From Thermobifida cellulosilytica TB100 (lineage in GTDB: Bacteria > Actinomycetota > Actinomycetes > Streptosporangiales > Streptosporangiaceae): DNA of 64,000 nucleotides. Positions 8,020 to 16,606 of the stretch are shown here, one piece after another; within the stretch, counting starts at the first letter, position 1; each line of letters opens with the position of its first letter. The notes beneath the pieces were generated by a model, which ran no database searches, was not told the origin of the DNA, and worked only from the letters and a program-made list of their open reading frames with translations. A program made the position numbers and the translations under genes. The DNA is taken from assembly GCF_001517975.1 (NCBI RefSeq), contig NZ_KQ950180.1, forward strand, positions 314,615 to 378,614. Direction: 5' to 3'.

Positions 8020-9045
8020 TCACGTTCCCCTCCGCACCCGGTAGAGGACGACCGCGAAGGCGGGCACCCCGACCAGTGAGGTCACCACCCCCACGGGGAT
8101 CTCCTGCGGGTCCATCGCGGTACGGGCGACGGTGTCGACCCACACCAGGAAGACCGCTCCCGCCAGGGCGGTGGTGGGCAGCAGGCGCCGGTGCCCGGAA
8201 CCGACGACGGCGCGCACGGCGTGCGGCAGCACCAGCCCCACGAACCCGATCGCTCCGGCCACGCTCACCAGCACCGCGGTCAGCAGGGCGGTGGCGGTGA
8301 GCAGCAGCAGCCGGACGCGGGTGACGGAGACCCCGAGGGAGGCCGCCGCGTCGCTGCCGAAGGCGAACGCGTCCAGCGCGGTGGCGGTGTAGACGGCCAC
8401 GGCCAGCACCGCGCCCAGGACGGCGGCGCCCGTGATGACGTCGTTCCAGTTCGCGCCGCTGAGCGAGCCCAGCAGCCAGAACAGCACGCCGCGGGTCTGC
8501 TCGGCGTCGGCGGAGGAGATCACGATGAACGACGTCAACGCCGAGAACAACTGCATGGCGGCGACCCCGGAGAGGACGAGGCGGTCGGTGGTGCCGCCGG
8601 AGGCGTAGCCGAGCAGCAGCACGCAGGCGAAGGAGCACAGCGCTCCCGCGAAGGCGCCCACGGACAGCGACACCGCCCCGCCGCCCACTCCGAGGACCAC
8701 CACCAGGACCGCCCCTGTCGAGGCGCCCGAGGAGACACCGAGCAGGAAGGGGTCGGCGAGCGGGTTGCGCAGCAGGGACTGCAGGACGGCTCCGCACAGT
8801 CCCAGCCCCGCCCCGCACACCGCGGCGAGCAGGGTGCGGGGCAGCCGCAGGTCCCAGATGATCCCCTCGCGGATGGGGGTGAGGGAGGACTCGCCCCCGC
8901 CGAGCCGGGAGACGACGACCGCCCAGACGTCGCGGACGGCGATGTCGGCGGGGCCGATCGTGATCGCCGTGGCGACGGAGAGCGCGAGCAGGGCGAGACC
9001 GCCCGCCCACAGCAGCAGAACCCCCCGGAGTCCGAGCCTGGCCAC
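8020..9045 (-). CDS. btuC: cobalamin-type ABC transporter permease
   Basis: This 341-residue FecCD/BtuC-family permease has about ten hydrophobic segments, starting with LLLWAGGLALLALSVATAIT. Family hallmarks include LPRTLLAAVCGAGLGLCGAV near residue 70 and GFVGLVLPHAVRAVVG near residue 270, the region that contacts the ATPase. It forms the inner-membrane channel as a dimer. The GTG start at 9045 lies 4 bases past the stop of the binding-protein gene with no ribosome-binding site of its own, so translation is probably coupled. Confidence 0.9.
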   Translation of the reverse strand: MARLGLRGVLLLWAGGLALLALSVATAITIGPADIAVRDVWAVVVSRLGGGESSLTPIREGIIWDLRLPRTLLAAVCGAGLGLCGAVLQSLLRNPLADPFLLGVSSGASTGAVLVVVLGVGGGAVSLSVGAFAGALCSFACVLLLGYASGGTTDRLVLSGVAAMQLFSALTSFIVISSADAEQTRGVLFWLLGSLSGANWNDVITGAAVLGAVLAVAVYTATALDAFAFGSDAAASLGVSVTRVRLLLLTATALLTAVLVSVAGAIGFVGLVLPHAVRAVVGSGHRRLLPTTALAGAVFLVWVDTVARTAMDPQEIPVGVVTSLVGVPAFAVVLYRVRRGT

Positions 9046-9049
9046 CGGG

Positions 9050-10075
9050 TCAGTCCGCGAGGCCGAGGTCGCGCAGGCCCTGGGCGACCTTCTCGATTCC
9101 CTCGACGGTGCGGATCGACGGGTTCATGGCGGCGCCGCTGAGCAGGATGTAGCGCTCGTTGCGGACCGCGTCCATGTGCCGGGTGACCGGATTGCCCTCC
9201 AGGAAGCGGATCTTGGCCTCCGCCGTCTCCGCGGTCTGGCTCTCGCGGGTGAGGTCGCCGATGACGAGGACGTCCGGGTTGCGGTCGGCGACGGTCTCCC
9301 AGTTGATCTGGGGCCACTCGGCGTAGGTGTCGTCGAAGACGTTCTCGGCGCCGACCGCCTCGGTGATGATGCCGGGGGCGCCGCAGCAGCCCGCCATGTA
9401 GGGGGATTCGGAGTTGGCGAACCAGTAGAGGACGGTGACCCCGGAGGCGTCGATGCCGGCGGTGGCGGTGTCGACGCGTTCTTGGAGTTCAGCGACGAGT
9501 TCCTCCCCGCGCTCCTCGACCCCGAAGACCGTCGCGAGGTCGCGCACCTCCCCGTAGACGGTGTCCAGCGCCAGCGGTTCCTCGCGGACGCCGTCACCGG
9601 CGCCCTCGTTGGACTTGACGCAGTCGGCCGGGGACAGGTAGGTGGGCACCCCGAGGTTCTCGAAGTCCTCGCGCGTGGCGACCCCGCCCTCGCTGAGGGT
9701 GGAGACGAACGACGCGGAGACGAAGTCGGGCTCCTCCTCCAGGACCCGCTCGAACGACGGCGCGTTGTCCGCCAGCCGGGGGACGGTGGCGTTGGCCTCC
9801 TCCAGTCCCTCGGCGACCGGGTCGGTCCAGGTCGCGGTCCCCACCATGCGGTCGGCCAGGCCGAGGGAGAGCAGGATCTCGGTGGAGCCCTGGTTGAGGG
9901 AGACCGCCCGCTCGGGCGGGGCTTCGACGGTGACTTCCCGACCACAGTTCTCGATGGTCCTGGGGTAGCCTTCGGCGGTGCCGGCGGGGGATTCGGTCGC
10001 TTCCGTGCCGCACGCGGCGAGCAGGAGCAGGGGAGGCAGGGCGAGCGCGGACAGGACACGTCGCGGTGAGGGCAT
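9050..10075 (-). CDS. btuF: corrinoid-binding lipoprotein of an ABC importer
   Basis: This 341-residue cluster A-type periplasmic-binding protein has a lipobox (LLLLAACGTE) with the acylated cysteine near residue 22, so it should be anchored to the outer face of the membrane. The N-terminal lobe begins YPRTIENCGREVTV, a pattern shared by actinobacterial BtuF/FepB proteins. A Cys-Cys pair in YMAGCCGAPG is unusual and could affect ligand binding. The start ATG at 10075 follows a long leader that contains a cobalamin riboswitch; the in-frame extension upstream runs through the aptamer and is not coding. First gene of a three-gene uptake operon. Confidence 0.85.
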   Translation of the reverse strand: MPSPRRVLSALALPPLLLLAACGTEATESPAGTAEGYPRTIENCGREVTVEAPPERAVSLNQGSTEILLSLGLADRMVGTATWTDPVAEGLEEANATVPRLADNAPSFERVLEEEPDFVSASFVSTLSEGGVATREDFENLGVPTYLSPADCVKSNEGAGDGVREEPLALDTVYGEVRDLATVFGVEERGEELVAELQERVDTATAGIDASGVTVLYWFANSESPYMAGCCGAPGIITEAVGAENVFDDTYAEWPQINWETVADRNPDVLVIGDLTRESQTAETAEAKIRFLEGNPVTRHMDAVRNERYILLSGAAMNPSIRTVEGIEKVAQGLRDLGLAD

Positions 10076-10153
10076 GGCTGTTCCTCTGTGCGTGAGGCTC
10101 GTGCGCGGAGCCTGGCGGCTGTTCGGTCTCCGTCCGCCGCGCGGGCGGCCGGA

Positions 10154-10312
10154 GGGTGCCAGCAGGTCTTCGGGCTCGGGTTCATCCGAGCGGGACGCCT
10201 TCCCAGAGACTGCTCCAGTGGCCGATGTCCCGCCCGTCCCCCACACCGCTGCGCGTCAGCTCCGGATTCGCACCGGATTCCCTGGCCCAACCGTGGGTCG
10301 ACTGGCAGCAGC
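10154..10312 (-). ncRNA. cobalamin riboswitch
   Basis: Read on the minus strand the leader contains, in order, GGGAATCCGGTGCGAATCCG, GCTGACGCGCAGCGG, GCCACTG, CTGGGAAGGCG and GAAGACCTGCTGGCA. These match the conserved cobalamin aptamer segments, including the B12 box. A closing stem can form between TGCCAG (10302-10307) and CTGGCA (10157-10162). It ends about 80 bases before the lipoprotein gene and should shut off the uptake operon when cobalamin is abundant. Outer boundaries are approximate. Confidence 0.9.
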
Positions 10313-10561
10313 AAGCTATCACGGGGGCCGTCCGGGCCCGCCGGGGCCTTCCCCTTGCCCATCCCGTCGGGGCCGAGCGGCCACCCCGGCGGCTCGGACA
10401 GGACCCTCGCGGCCGGTGCGCGGGCTGGCCCCGTCCTGTCCGCCGGGCGCGTGCTCTCTTGCGGCCGGCACCGTGTCCGCAGCACTCCCGGCAGCGCGGT
10501 CGCGGGGCGACGGGTCAGGGGCGGGTCCGCCCGGAGCGGTCTCCCGCCGCACCGCGGCCGC

Positions 10562-10765
10562 TCACTCCGACGGTTCGGGCAGGTCTCCGCAGTCGACCTG
10601 GGGGTTGGCCCCCATGTAGTTGAGCGGGCCCGCGACGACGGTGACGAAGGTGGTGCCGATCGACGCGCAGTTCTGCTCGGAGGTGCTGAAGTAGCCGCGC
10701 TGCCAGGCCGCCAGGGCTCCGATGGCCAGCCACACGAGGACGATGAGTGTTGCCAGACCGCGCAC
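10562..10765 (-). CDS. small membrane protein of unknown function
   Basis: This 67-residue protein has one clear transmembrane segment (LATLIVLVWLAIGALAAW), then QRGYFSTSEQNCASIGT, a second moderately hydrophobic stretch ending PLNYMGANP, and an acidic tail. Similar small proteins are widespread in actinomycetes, and two cysteines may pair outside the membrane. The GTG start at 10765 has an AGGAGGAACA ribosome-binding site, stronger than any alternative. It is a single gene between the riboswitch leader and the divergent MarR gene. Function unknown. Confidence 0.75.
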   Translation of the reverse strand: MRGLATLIVLVWLAIGALAAWQRGYFSTSEQNCASIGTTFVTVVAGPLNYMGANPQVDCGDLPEPSE

Positions 10766-10861
10766 TGTTCCTCCTGGGGGGTCGACGGTTGTGGTGGACG
10801 CGCCACTACCCGGGGGACACGGGAGCATCCGCGGAAGGGGCGGAAGAGGATGGTCCGTTCA

Positions 10862-10895
10862 CCGGACAATCCGGAAAAGACCTGGTTGCTAGCCT
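10862..10895 (+). promoter_or_regulatory. operator and -10 box of the MarR gene
   Basis: CCGGACAATCCGG (10862-10874) is a perfect 5-bp inverted repeat with a 3-bp centre in the expected -35 region. TAGCCT (10890-10895) is a fitting -10 box 6 bases before the ATG, so the mRNA may be leaderless. Autoregulation is inferred. Confidence 0.45.
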
Positions 10896-10901
10896 CGTCC
10901 T

Positions 10902-11390
10902 ATGACCACGAGCGTGCCCACCCGGACTGTCGCGGACCTGTCCTACCTGCTCTCCCACACCAGTTACGTGCTGGCGACCCGGCTGGCGGCCGCCCTCACC
11001 GAGATCGGGACCACACCCCGCGTCCACTGCGTGCTGTACCACGCCATGGAGGCCGAGCGCACGCAGATCGAACTGGCCGAGCTCTCCGACCTGGACAAGA
11101 CCACGATGGTGGTCACCGTGGACGAGCTGGAGCGGGCCGGGCTCGCCGAGCGCCGCCCGTCGAGCCGGGACCGGCGGGCGCGGATCATCCACGTCACGCC
11201 GGAGGGGGAGCGGCTCGTCGCCCGGGCGACCGAGATCGCCGACCGGGTGCACCGCGAGGTCCTCGACTCACTGCCCGAGGAGCAGCGGGAGGTGTTCCTG
11301 TCCGCGCTCACCCGCCTGGCCGAGGGGTACCTGGCCACCCCGGTGGAGACGCCGACACCGGTGCGGCGGAGCCGCCAACGCCGAAACTAG
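10902..11390 (+). CDS. MarR-family transcriptional regulator
   Basis: This 162-residue winged-helix regulator has its recognition region around ELSDLDKTTMVVTVDELERAGLAERR and a wing containing SSRDRRARIIHVTPEG, both standard for MarR. The flanking helices form the dimer interface. The ATG at 10902 lies directly after a -10 box. It is followed after 76 bp by an MFS exporter gene in the same direction, the classical arrangement in which the regulator represses its own efflux partner until the drug binds. An inverted repeat overlapping its stop codon (11387-11401) is a likely binding site in front of the exporter. Confidence 0.9.
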   Translation: MTTSVPTRTVADLSYLLSHTSYVLATRLAAALTEIGTTPRVHCVLYHAMEAERTQIELAELSDLDKTTMVVTVDELERAGLAERRPSSRDRRARIIHVTPEGERLVARATEIADRVHREVLDSLPEEQREVFLSALTRLAEGYLATPVETPTPVRRSRQRRN

Positions 11391-11401
11391 TTCCGAACTA
11401 G
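11387..11401. promoter_or_regulatory. candidate MarR operator before the MFS gene
   Basis: CTAGTTCCGAACTAG is a perfect 7-bp inverted repeat around one base. It overlaps the marR stop codon and lies about 25 bp upstream of a TACGGT -10-like box (11426-11431). Confidence 0.5.
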
Positions 11402-11466
11402 ATCGTCTACAACAAAACAATCTGCTACGGTTCCTTCTGTTGTCTTTCGACAGAGAGGAACCAGCC

Positions 11467-12915
11467 ATGCCCTCCTCCCCTCCCCGTGCGCGCTGGCTGG
11501 CGCTGGCGGCGCTGTGCACGGGAACGCTGATGATCGTCCTCGACGGCAGCGTCGTCACCGTGGCCCTGCCGCAGATCCAGCGCGACCTGGCCTTCTCCCC
11601 CGCCGACCTCACCTGGACCGTCAACGCCTACCTGATCGCGTTCGGCGGCCTGCTGCTGTTCGCCGGACGCCTCGGCGACCTGCTCGGCCACGGCAGAGTG
11701 TTCGTGGCGGGCCTGCTGCTGTTCACCGCCGCGTCGCTGCTGTGCGGCCTGGCCACCGGCCAGGCGGTGCTCGTCGCCGCGCGGTTCCTCCAGGGCGTGG
11801 GCGCCGCCGCGGTCTCGGCCGTGGGCCTGGGCATGACCGCCACCCTCTTCCCCGAGCCGGGCGAGCGCGCGAAGGCGTTCGGCGTCTTCGGCTTCGTCGG
11901 CGCGGCCGGGGCCTCGATCGGCCAGGTCCTCGGCGGCCTCCTCACCGAGGCGTTCGGCTGGCCCTGGATCTTCTTCGTCAACCTGCCCTTCGGCGTCGCC
12001 GTCGGCCTGCTGTCCCTGCGGGTGCTGGACCTCGGGCGCGGCCCGGGACTGCGCGCGGGAGCCGACGCGCTCGGCGCGGTCCTGGCCACCGGCGGCCTGA
12101 TGCTCGGCATCGCCACGATCGTCGCCACCGACCCGCACGGCTGGGCCTCGGTGCGCACGGTCGGCGGCGGACTCCTCGCGGTCGCCCTGCTCGCGGCGTT
12201 CGCGGTCCGCCAGTCCCGGGCGGCCGCCCCGCTGCTCCCGCCGCGCGTGTTCCGCACACGCGCGGTCCCCGTCGCCAACCTGGCCCAACTGCTGACGCTC
12301 TCCGCGATGTTCGGAGTCCAGATCCTCGCCGCCCTCTATCTTCAGGACGTGCTCGGCTACGGGGCGCTGGCCACCGGCGCGGCGATGCTCCCGGCGGCCG
12401 TGGCGATCGGGGCCGCCTCCCTCTTCCTGGCGCCCCGCCTCATCGCCCGCCTCGGCGAGCGGACCGTACTGCTCACCGGACTGGGCCTGCTGGTCGCGGC
12501 GTTCGTCCTGTTCACCCGCCTGACCCCGCACGCCGGGTACGTGACGCACGTGCTGCCGACGATGCTGCTGCTGGGCGGCTTCGGCCTGGTGCTCCCCTCG
12601 CTCACCGCCCTGGGCATGTCCGGGGCCTCCCCCGAGGACGCCGGAGTGGTCTCGGGGCTGTTCAACACCGGTCGGCAGGTCGGCAGCGCACTCGGCGTCG
12701 CGGTGCTGTCCACGCTGGCCGCCGCACGCGCCGATGCCCTGCTCGCCGCGGGGCAGTCCACGGCGCAGGCGCTGACCGGCGGCTACACGCTCGCCTTCGG
12801 GACCGCCGCGGGCCTGGTGGCCGCGGCGTTCGTCCTCGTCGCGGCCCTGCTGCGGCGGCCGCGGCGCACAGCCGCCGCAGCCGCGCCGGTCGGCACGTCC
12901 CGCCCGGCGGCCTGA
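11467..12915 (+). CDS. MFS multidrug exporter of the DHA2 (EmrB/QacA) type
   Basis: This 482-residue membrane protein has about 14 hydrophobic segments. The first carries MIVLDGSVVTVALPQIQ, the drug:H+ antiporter-2 motif; motif A appears as GRLGDLLGHGR, and the antiporter motif C region is near FVGAAGASIGQVLGGLL. It should expel toxic compounds in exchange for protons. The ATG at 11467 has an AGAGGAA ribosome-binding site; a GTG-type start further upstream would add only an unrelated leader. It follows the MarR regulator and ends in a strong hairpin. Confidence 0.92.
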   Translation: MPSSPPRARWLALAALCTGTLMIVLDGSVVTVALPQIQRDLAFSPADLTWTVNAYLIAFGGLLLFAGRLGDLLGHGRVFVAGLLLFTAASLLCGLATGQAVLVAARFLQGVGAAAVSAVGLGMTATLFPEPGERAKAFGVFGFVGAAGASIGQVLGGLLTEAFGWPWIFFVNLPFGVAVGLLSLRVLDLGRGPGLRAGADALGAVLATGGLMLGIATIVATDPHGWASVRTVGGGLLAVALLAAFAVRQSRAAAPLLPPRVFRTRAVPVANLAQLLTLSAMFGVQILAALYLQDVLGYGALATGAAMLPAAVAIGAASLFLAPRLIARLGERTVLLTGLGLLVAAFVLFTRLTPHAGYVTHVLPTMLLLGGFGLVLPSLTALGMSGASPEDAGVVSGLFNTGRQVGSALGVAVLSTLAAARADALLAAGQSTAQALTGGYTLAFGTAAGLVAAAFVLVAALLRRPRRTAAAAAPVGTSRPAA

Positions 12916-12917
12916 GT

Positions 12918-12954
12918 GCCGCCCGGCACGGGCGTGCTGCCCGCGCCGGGCGGC
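12918..12954 (+). terminator. terminator of the MFS gene
   Basis: A long stem (10 bp outer, one mismatch, 5 bp inner) starts 3 bases after the stop codon and is followed by TCCTTTTCCTTTTCC, close to a classical rho-independent terminator. Confidence 0.75.
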
Positions 12955-13048
12955 GCTCCTTTTCCTTTTCCGAAGAAAAAGTATTGACGGAACTCCCGGG
13001 AAATCGTCTCCTGGAATTGTCCGAACGATTCTGGACCGCGGAGACGTG

Positions 13049-15022
13049 ATGACCGCTCTCTCCCACGGAGCCCCCCTCACCCACAGACAGCCGCCGAGGA
13101 ACCGAAAATTCACCGAACAGATCGCCGCCAATTTCCTGCTGGACGCCTCCGCTTGCGGGGAGTCCGCATCCGGTGACGGGGAGCGGCTGCGCGGGCCGCT
13201 GCGGACACTGCTGCGGAGCATGGGCGCTCTGCTGGGGATTCCCGTCACCCTGCACGAGGAGGAACGGCTCTCCGTACCCGGGGGGCGGCTGGTTTTCGGG
13301 GTGTACGCCAATAGTGTTTCCAGCGGTCCGGATTACCGCATCGGCGATGTGGAAATCCGCTCCCCCGGAAGTCCGGAACTCTCCGGCGCCCCCGCGGACG
13401 GAGACGGCGGGAACCGGTGGGAGGGGTTCTGGGAGCTGCCCAACATTCTCTGCACCGACGGTTCCGAGTGGTCGCTTTTCCGCCGCGGAACGCAGCGGGG
13501 GCCGACCGTGGTCCTCCCGCAATTCCCCGGGGAGCCGGCGGCGCGTATTCCCGCCGCGGAGTTCGAAGTGCTGCTCTGGGAATTCCTGTCGTGGCGGCCG
13601 GACGGCGACCGCCCGGCCTCCGTCCTGCTGCGCAACCCCCGCGGCGAGGCGCGGCCGGACGCCTCCGACCAGGGAGAAGTGCGCGTCCCCCGGCCGACCC
13701 TCCCCCCGGACGACAGCGCCGGGACCACCTCCCGGGCACCGCGGGAGCTGCCCGCGCCCCGCACCGCGCCCCGCACCGCGCCGCGGCCGCCGCAGTGGCG
13801 GTCGCTGCCGACCGTGGACGACCTGCTGCCGTGGCACCAGCCCGGTGTGGCGGCGCGCCGGGCGTGGATGTACGCCCCCGAAGCGCGGACGCTGCGGCGC
13901 CGCTGGCAGCAACTGGTCTCGGCCCCGCCCAGGCAGCAGGACCTGCTGCTGCGCACGGACAAGTCGCCGCCCCGCCCCGGCACCGCGGGAGGGCCGGCGG
14001 CCTCCCCCGCCGTGCGCCCGGTCCTCTACCGGGCCTTCGACCGCCGCTACCTGCTCGCCGAGGAGCTCTGCCTGGACCGGCCGCGCCCCCACCTGTGGCA
14101 GGTCTGCGGCCCCCGGCAGATCTTCGTGGTCGAACAGCACACCCGCCCCGTCACCACCGGTCCGGGACTGCTCTTCAGCGCCCTCGTCCCGGACGCGGAC
14201 TGCTTCGACGGCCAGGGCGGCCGGGTGCTGCCGCTGTACCGCGACCCCGAGGGCGGCGTCCCCAACCTGACCCCGGGGCTGCTGCCGTACCTGGCGGCCC
14301 GGCTGGGCACGCCGGTCTCCCCGGGCGACCTGGTCGCCTACCTGGCCGCGGTGGTCGCCCACCCCGGCTACTCGGCCGCGTTCCGCGACCGGCTGGCGGT
14401 GTCCGGCGTCCGGGTGCCGCTGACCCGCGACCCGCGGCTGTGGCGGGAGGCCGTCGCGCTCGGCCGCGAGGTGGTGCGCCACCACACCTTCGGGCAGCGC
14501 TCCCCCGACCCCGCGGCCGCCGACCCGCCGGGGCTGTTCCGGCTTCCGGTCAGCGAACGACCGCAGGTGGCCGTGGCGGTCCCCGGCTCCCCCACCGCGT
14601 TCCCCAACCGGATCCGGCACGACTGCGACACCGGGGCGGGCGGCAGGCGGCTGTACGTGGGCGGCGGCGTCATCGCCCCGGTCCGCCCCGAGGTGTGGCG
14701 CTACGACGTGGGCGGAATGCGCGTGGTCCACAACTGGTTCGCCGCCCGCCGCCGCACCCCCCGCGGCGGCGGCACCTCGCCGCTGGACGGCATCCGCCCC
14801 GACCGCTGGAGCCCGCGCCGCACCGAGGAGCTGGTGACGCTGCTGACCGTGCTGACCTGCCTGGTGCGGCTCGCCCCCCGCCAGGCGGACCTGCTGTCCC
14901 GTATCCGCTCGGCCCCGCTGGTCACGGTCGCCGACCTCACCGCGGCGGGCGTCCTCCCGGTCCCCGAGGGCGCGCGCAGGCCGCCCCCGCTGGGCGGGCA
15001 GCTGGAGCTGCCGCTGGACTGA
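13049..15022 (+). CDS. type ISP restriction-related protein lacking motor and methylase
   Basis: This 657-residue protein has a C-terminal part (about residues 265-657) that matches the type ISP specificity domain: VDDLLPWHQPGV, FAVEQ-like FVVEQHT, NLTPGLLPYL, VAYLAAVVAHPGY, WRYDVGGMRVVHNWF and DLTAAGVLPVPEGA. The N-terminal 210 residues contain LPNILCTDGSEWSLFRRG and LLWEFLSW, which resemble the segment after the nuclease core of type ISP enzymes. The core itself reads VEIRSPG where active enzymes have E-x-K. The helicase and N6-adenine methylase domains of complete ISP enzymes are absent; a proline-rich linker (residues 215-262) sits there. I use the ATG at 13049 (GGAG upstream) rather than the GTG at 13046. 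The 5' part has more rare A/T-ending codons than its neighbours. Confidence 0.7.
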   Translation: MTALSHGAPLTHRQPPRNRKFTEQIAANFLLDASACGESASGDGERLRGPLRTLLRSMGALLGIPVTLHEEERLSVPGGRLVFGVYANSVSSGPDYRIGDVEIRSPGSPELSGAPADGDGGNRWEGFWELPNILCTDGSEWSLFRRGTQRGPTVVLPQFPGEPAARIPAAEFEVLLWEFLSWRPDGDRPASVLLRNPRGEARPDASDQGEVRVPRPTLPPDDSAGTTSRAPRELPAPRTAPRTAPRPPQWRSLPTVDDLLPWHQPGVAARRAWMYAPEARTLRRRWQQLVSAPPRQQDLLLRTDKSPPRPGTAGGPAASPAVRPVLYRAFDRRYLLAEELCLDRPRPHLWQVCGPRQIFVVEQHTRPVTTGPGLLFSALVPDADCFDGQGGRVLPLYRDPEGGVPNLTPGLLPYLAARLGTPVSPGDLVAYLAAVVAHPGYSAAFRDRLAVSGVRVPLTRDPRLWREAVALGREVVRHHTFGQRSPDPAAADPPGLFRLPVSERPQVAVAVPGSPTAFPNRIRHDCDTGAGGRRLYVGGGVIAPVRPEVWRYDVGGMRVVHNWFAARRRTPRGGGTSPLDGIRPDRWSPRRTEELVTLLTVLTCLVRLAPRQADLLSRIRSAPLVTVADLTAAGVLPVPEGARRPPPLGGQLELPLD

Positions 15023-15187
15023 CGGACACGGCGGCACGTCACTGCGGACGGCCGCGGGCGGCGCCCGTGCGACAGCGGTCCTGCCGGACCCCCTGGCCGA
15101 CCCCGGCCACCTGCGCCCGTGTGCTTGGGCTGCGGGCCCCGCATCGCCGATGCTGGGTTCCACCGCCCCCTCAGGAGGACTCCCCCC

Positions 15188-16516
15188 ATGCACGTCTCGG
15201 CCCTGTTGGAATTCGACGCCGTCCCGGTGGACTCCGCCGACACGGTGCATCTCCTGCTCGACATCACCGCGCCGGAGCTGCCCGGCCAGGACCGCCCGCC
15301 CGCGACCCTACAGGTCGTGCTGGACCGCAGCGGCTCCATGGCCGGTGAGCGCCTGGACGGGGCGGTGCGTGCGCTGCTGAGCCTGGTGGACCGGCTGGAC
15401 CCGACCGACAACTTCGGGCTGGTCACCTTCGACAGCACCGCGCGGGTGGAGGTCCCGGCCGGGCCGCTGACCGACAAGGACGCGGTGCGCCGGCGCATCC
15501 GCGCGCTGCGCCCGGGCGGGCTGACCGACCTGTCCAGCGGGCTGCTGCGCGGGGTGCAGGAGGCGCGGCGGGCCTCCGCGGACCGCGGCGCCACGCTGCT
15601 GCTCGTCTCCGACGGGCACGCCAACCAGGGCATCACCGACCACGAGCGGCTCGCCGGGATCGCCCGGTCGGCGCACGACCACGGGGTGTCGACCACCACG
15701 CTCGGCTACGGCCTGGGCTACGACGAGGAGCTGCTGGGCGCGATCTCCGACGGCGGGACCGGCAGCGCGCTGTTCGCCGAGGACCCCGACACCGCGGGCG
15801 CGCTCATCGCCGGCGAGGTGGAGAACCTGCTCGCCAAGACCGTGCAGGCGGCGTCGCTTCAGGCGCGTCCGGTGGGCGCGGCACGCGAGGTGTCCGTCGT
15901 CGGCGAGCTCCCCTCCTCCCGCCTGCCCGACGGGACGGTCATGGTAGAGCTCGGCGACTTCTACTCCGGGGAGCAGCGCAGGCTGCTGCTGCGCGTCGAC
16001 GTCCCCGGAGTGGCGCAGCTCGGCCCCGCGCAGGTGGCGGAGGTGGAGGTCGGCTACGTGGACCCGGCGTCGCTCACCACGTACACGGTGTCGCTTCCGG
16101 TGTCGGTGAACGTGGTTCCGGGCGACGACGCCGCGGGCCGGGTGCCCGACCCGAAGGTGCGCACCGAACTGGCCTACCAGGAGGCGCAGACCGCCAAGCG
16201 CCGCGCCGCCGAGGCGATGCGCCGCGGCGACCGCGAGACCGCGACCGGCATCCTGGCCCAGGCCAGCGGTTCGCTCGTCGCCTCCGTTCCCCTGGACCCG
16301 TCGGGGGAGCTGCGCACCCAGATCGCGGAGCTCGACTCCCTGGCCGCGCAGGCCCGTGTCGACGACGTGAACCGCACCGCCAAGAGCATCTACACCAACC
16401 AGTACCAGGCCAGCCGCAAACGCGGCAGGCCGCAGAGCACCCCGCCCCGGCCGCCGCAGGGCACCGACCGGCAGGACCCGCCGGACGCCGCCCCGGACGG
16501 CCGCCGAGGACACTGA
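15188..16516 (+). CDS. VWA-domain protein
   Basis: This 442-residue protein has a von Willebrand factor A domain with an intact MIDAS metal site, DRSGS (residues 46-50), the threonine loop GGLTDLSSG, and LLLVSDGHANQG near residue 140. A C-terminal all-alpha region (about residues 320-415, AKRRAAEAMRRGDRETATGIL) may be a helical scaffold, and the tail is proline-rich. There is no signal peptide, so it is probably cytoplasmic. Similar actinobacterial proteins are annotated only as VWA proteins. An AGGAGG ribosome-binding site 9 bases ahead fixes the ATG at 15188. The next gene lies 90 bp downstream in the same direction. Confidence 0.85.
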   Translation: MHVSALLEFDAVPVDSADTVHLLLDITAPELPGQDRPPATLQVVLDRSGSMAGERLDGAVRALLSLVDRLDPTDNFGLVTFDSTARVEVPAGPLTDKDAVRRRIRALRPGGLTDLSSGLLRGVQEARRASADRGATLLLVSDGHANQGITDHERLAGIARSAHDHGVSTTTLGYGLGYDEELLGAISDGGTGSALFAEDPDTAGALIAGEVENLLAKTVQAASLQARPVGAAREVSVVGELPSSRLPDGTVMVELGDFYSGEQRRLLLRVDVPGVAQLGPAQVAEVEVGYVDPASLTTYTVSLPVSVNVVPGDDAAGRVPDPKVRTELAYQEAQTAKRRAAEAMRRGDRETATGILAQASGSLVASVPLDPSGELRTQIAELDSLAAQARVDDVNRTAKSIYTNQYQASRKRGRPQSTPPRPPQGTDRQDPPDAAPDGRRGH

Positions 16517-16606
16517 GGTCCCGGGCCGCGGGTCTTCCGTGTCCGGGGCGCGGACGCGGGTAGGCGTCCCCCTAGCCCTGGGAACCGCGCAACGACGGGG
16601 GATGCC

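Noticed and set aside
10076-10246. N-terminal extension of the binding lipoprotein
   Set aside because: The extension is the riboswitch read as protein; the lipobox fixes the start at 10075.
12985-13048. TTGACG as -35 box of the ISP-related gene
   Set aside because: No matching -10 sequence at 16-19 bp.
13735-13800. Tandem repeats as a CRISPR-like or regulatory array
   Set aside because: The GCGCCCCGCACC-type units are short Pro/Ala/Arg codon repeats in the linker of the ISP-related protein.
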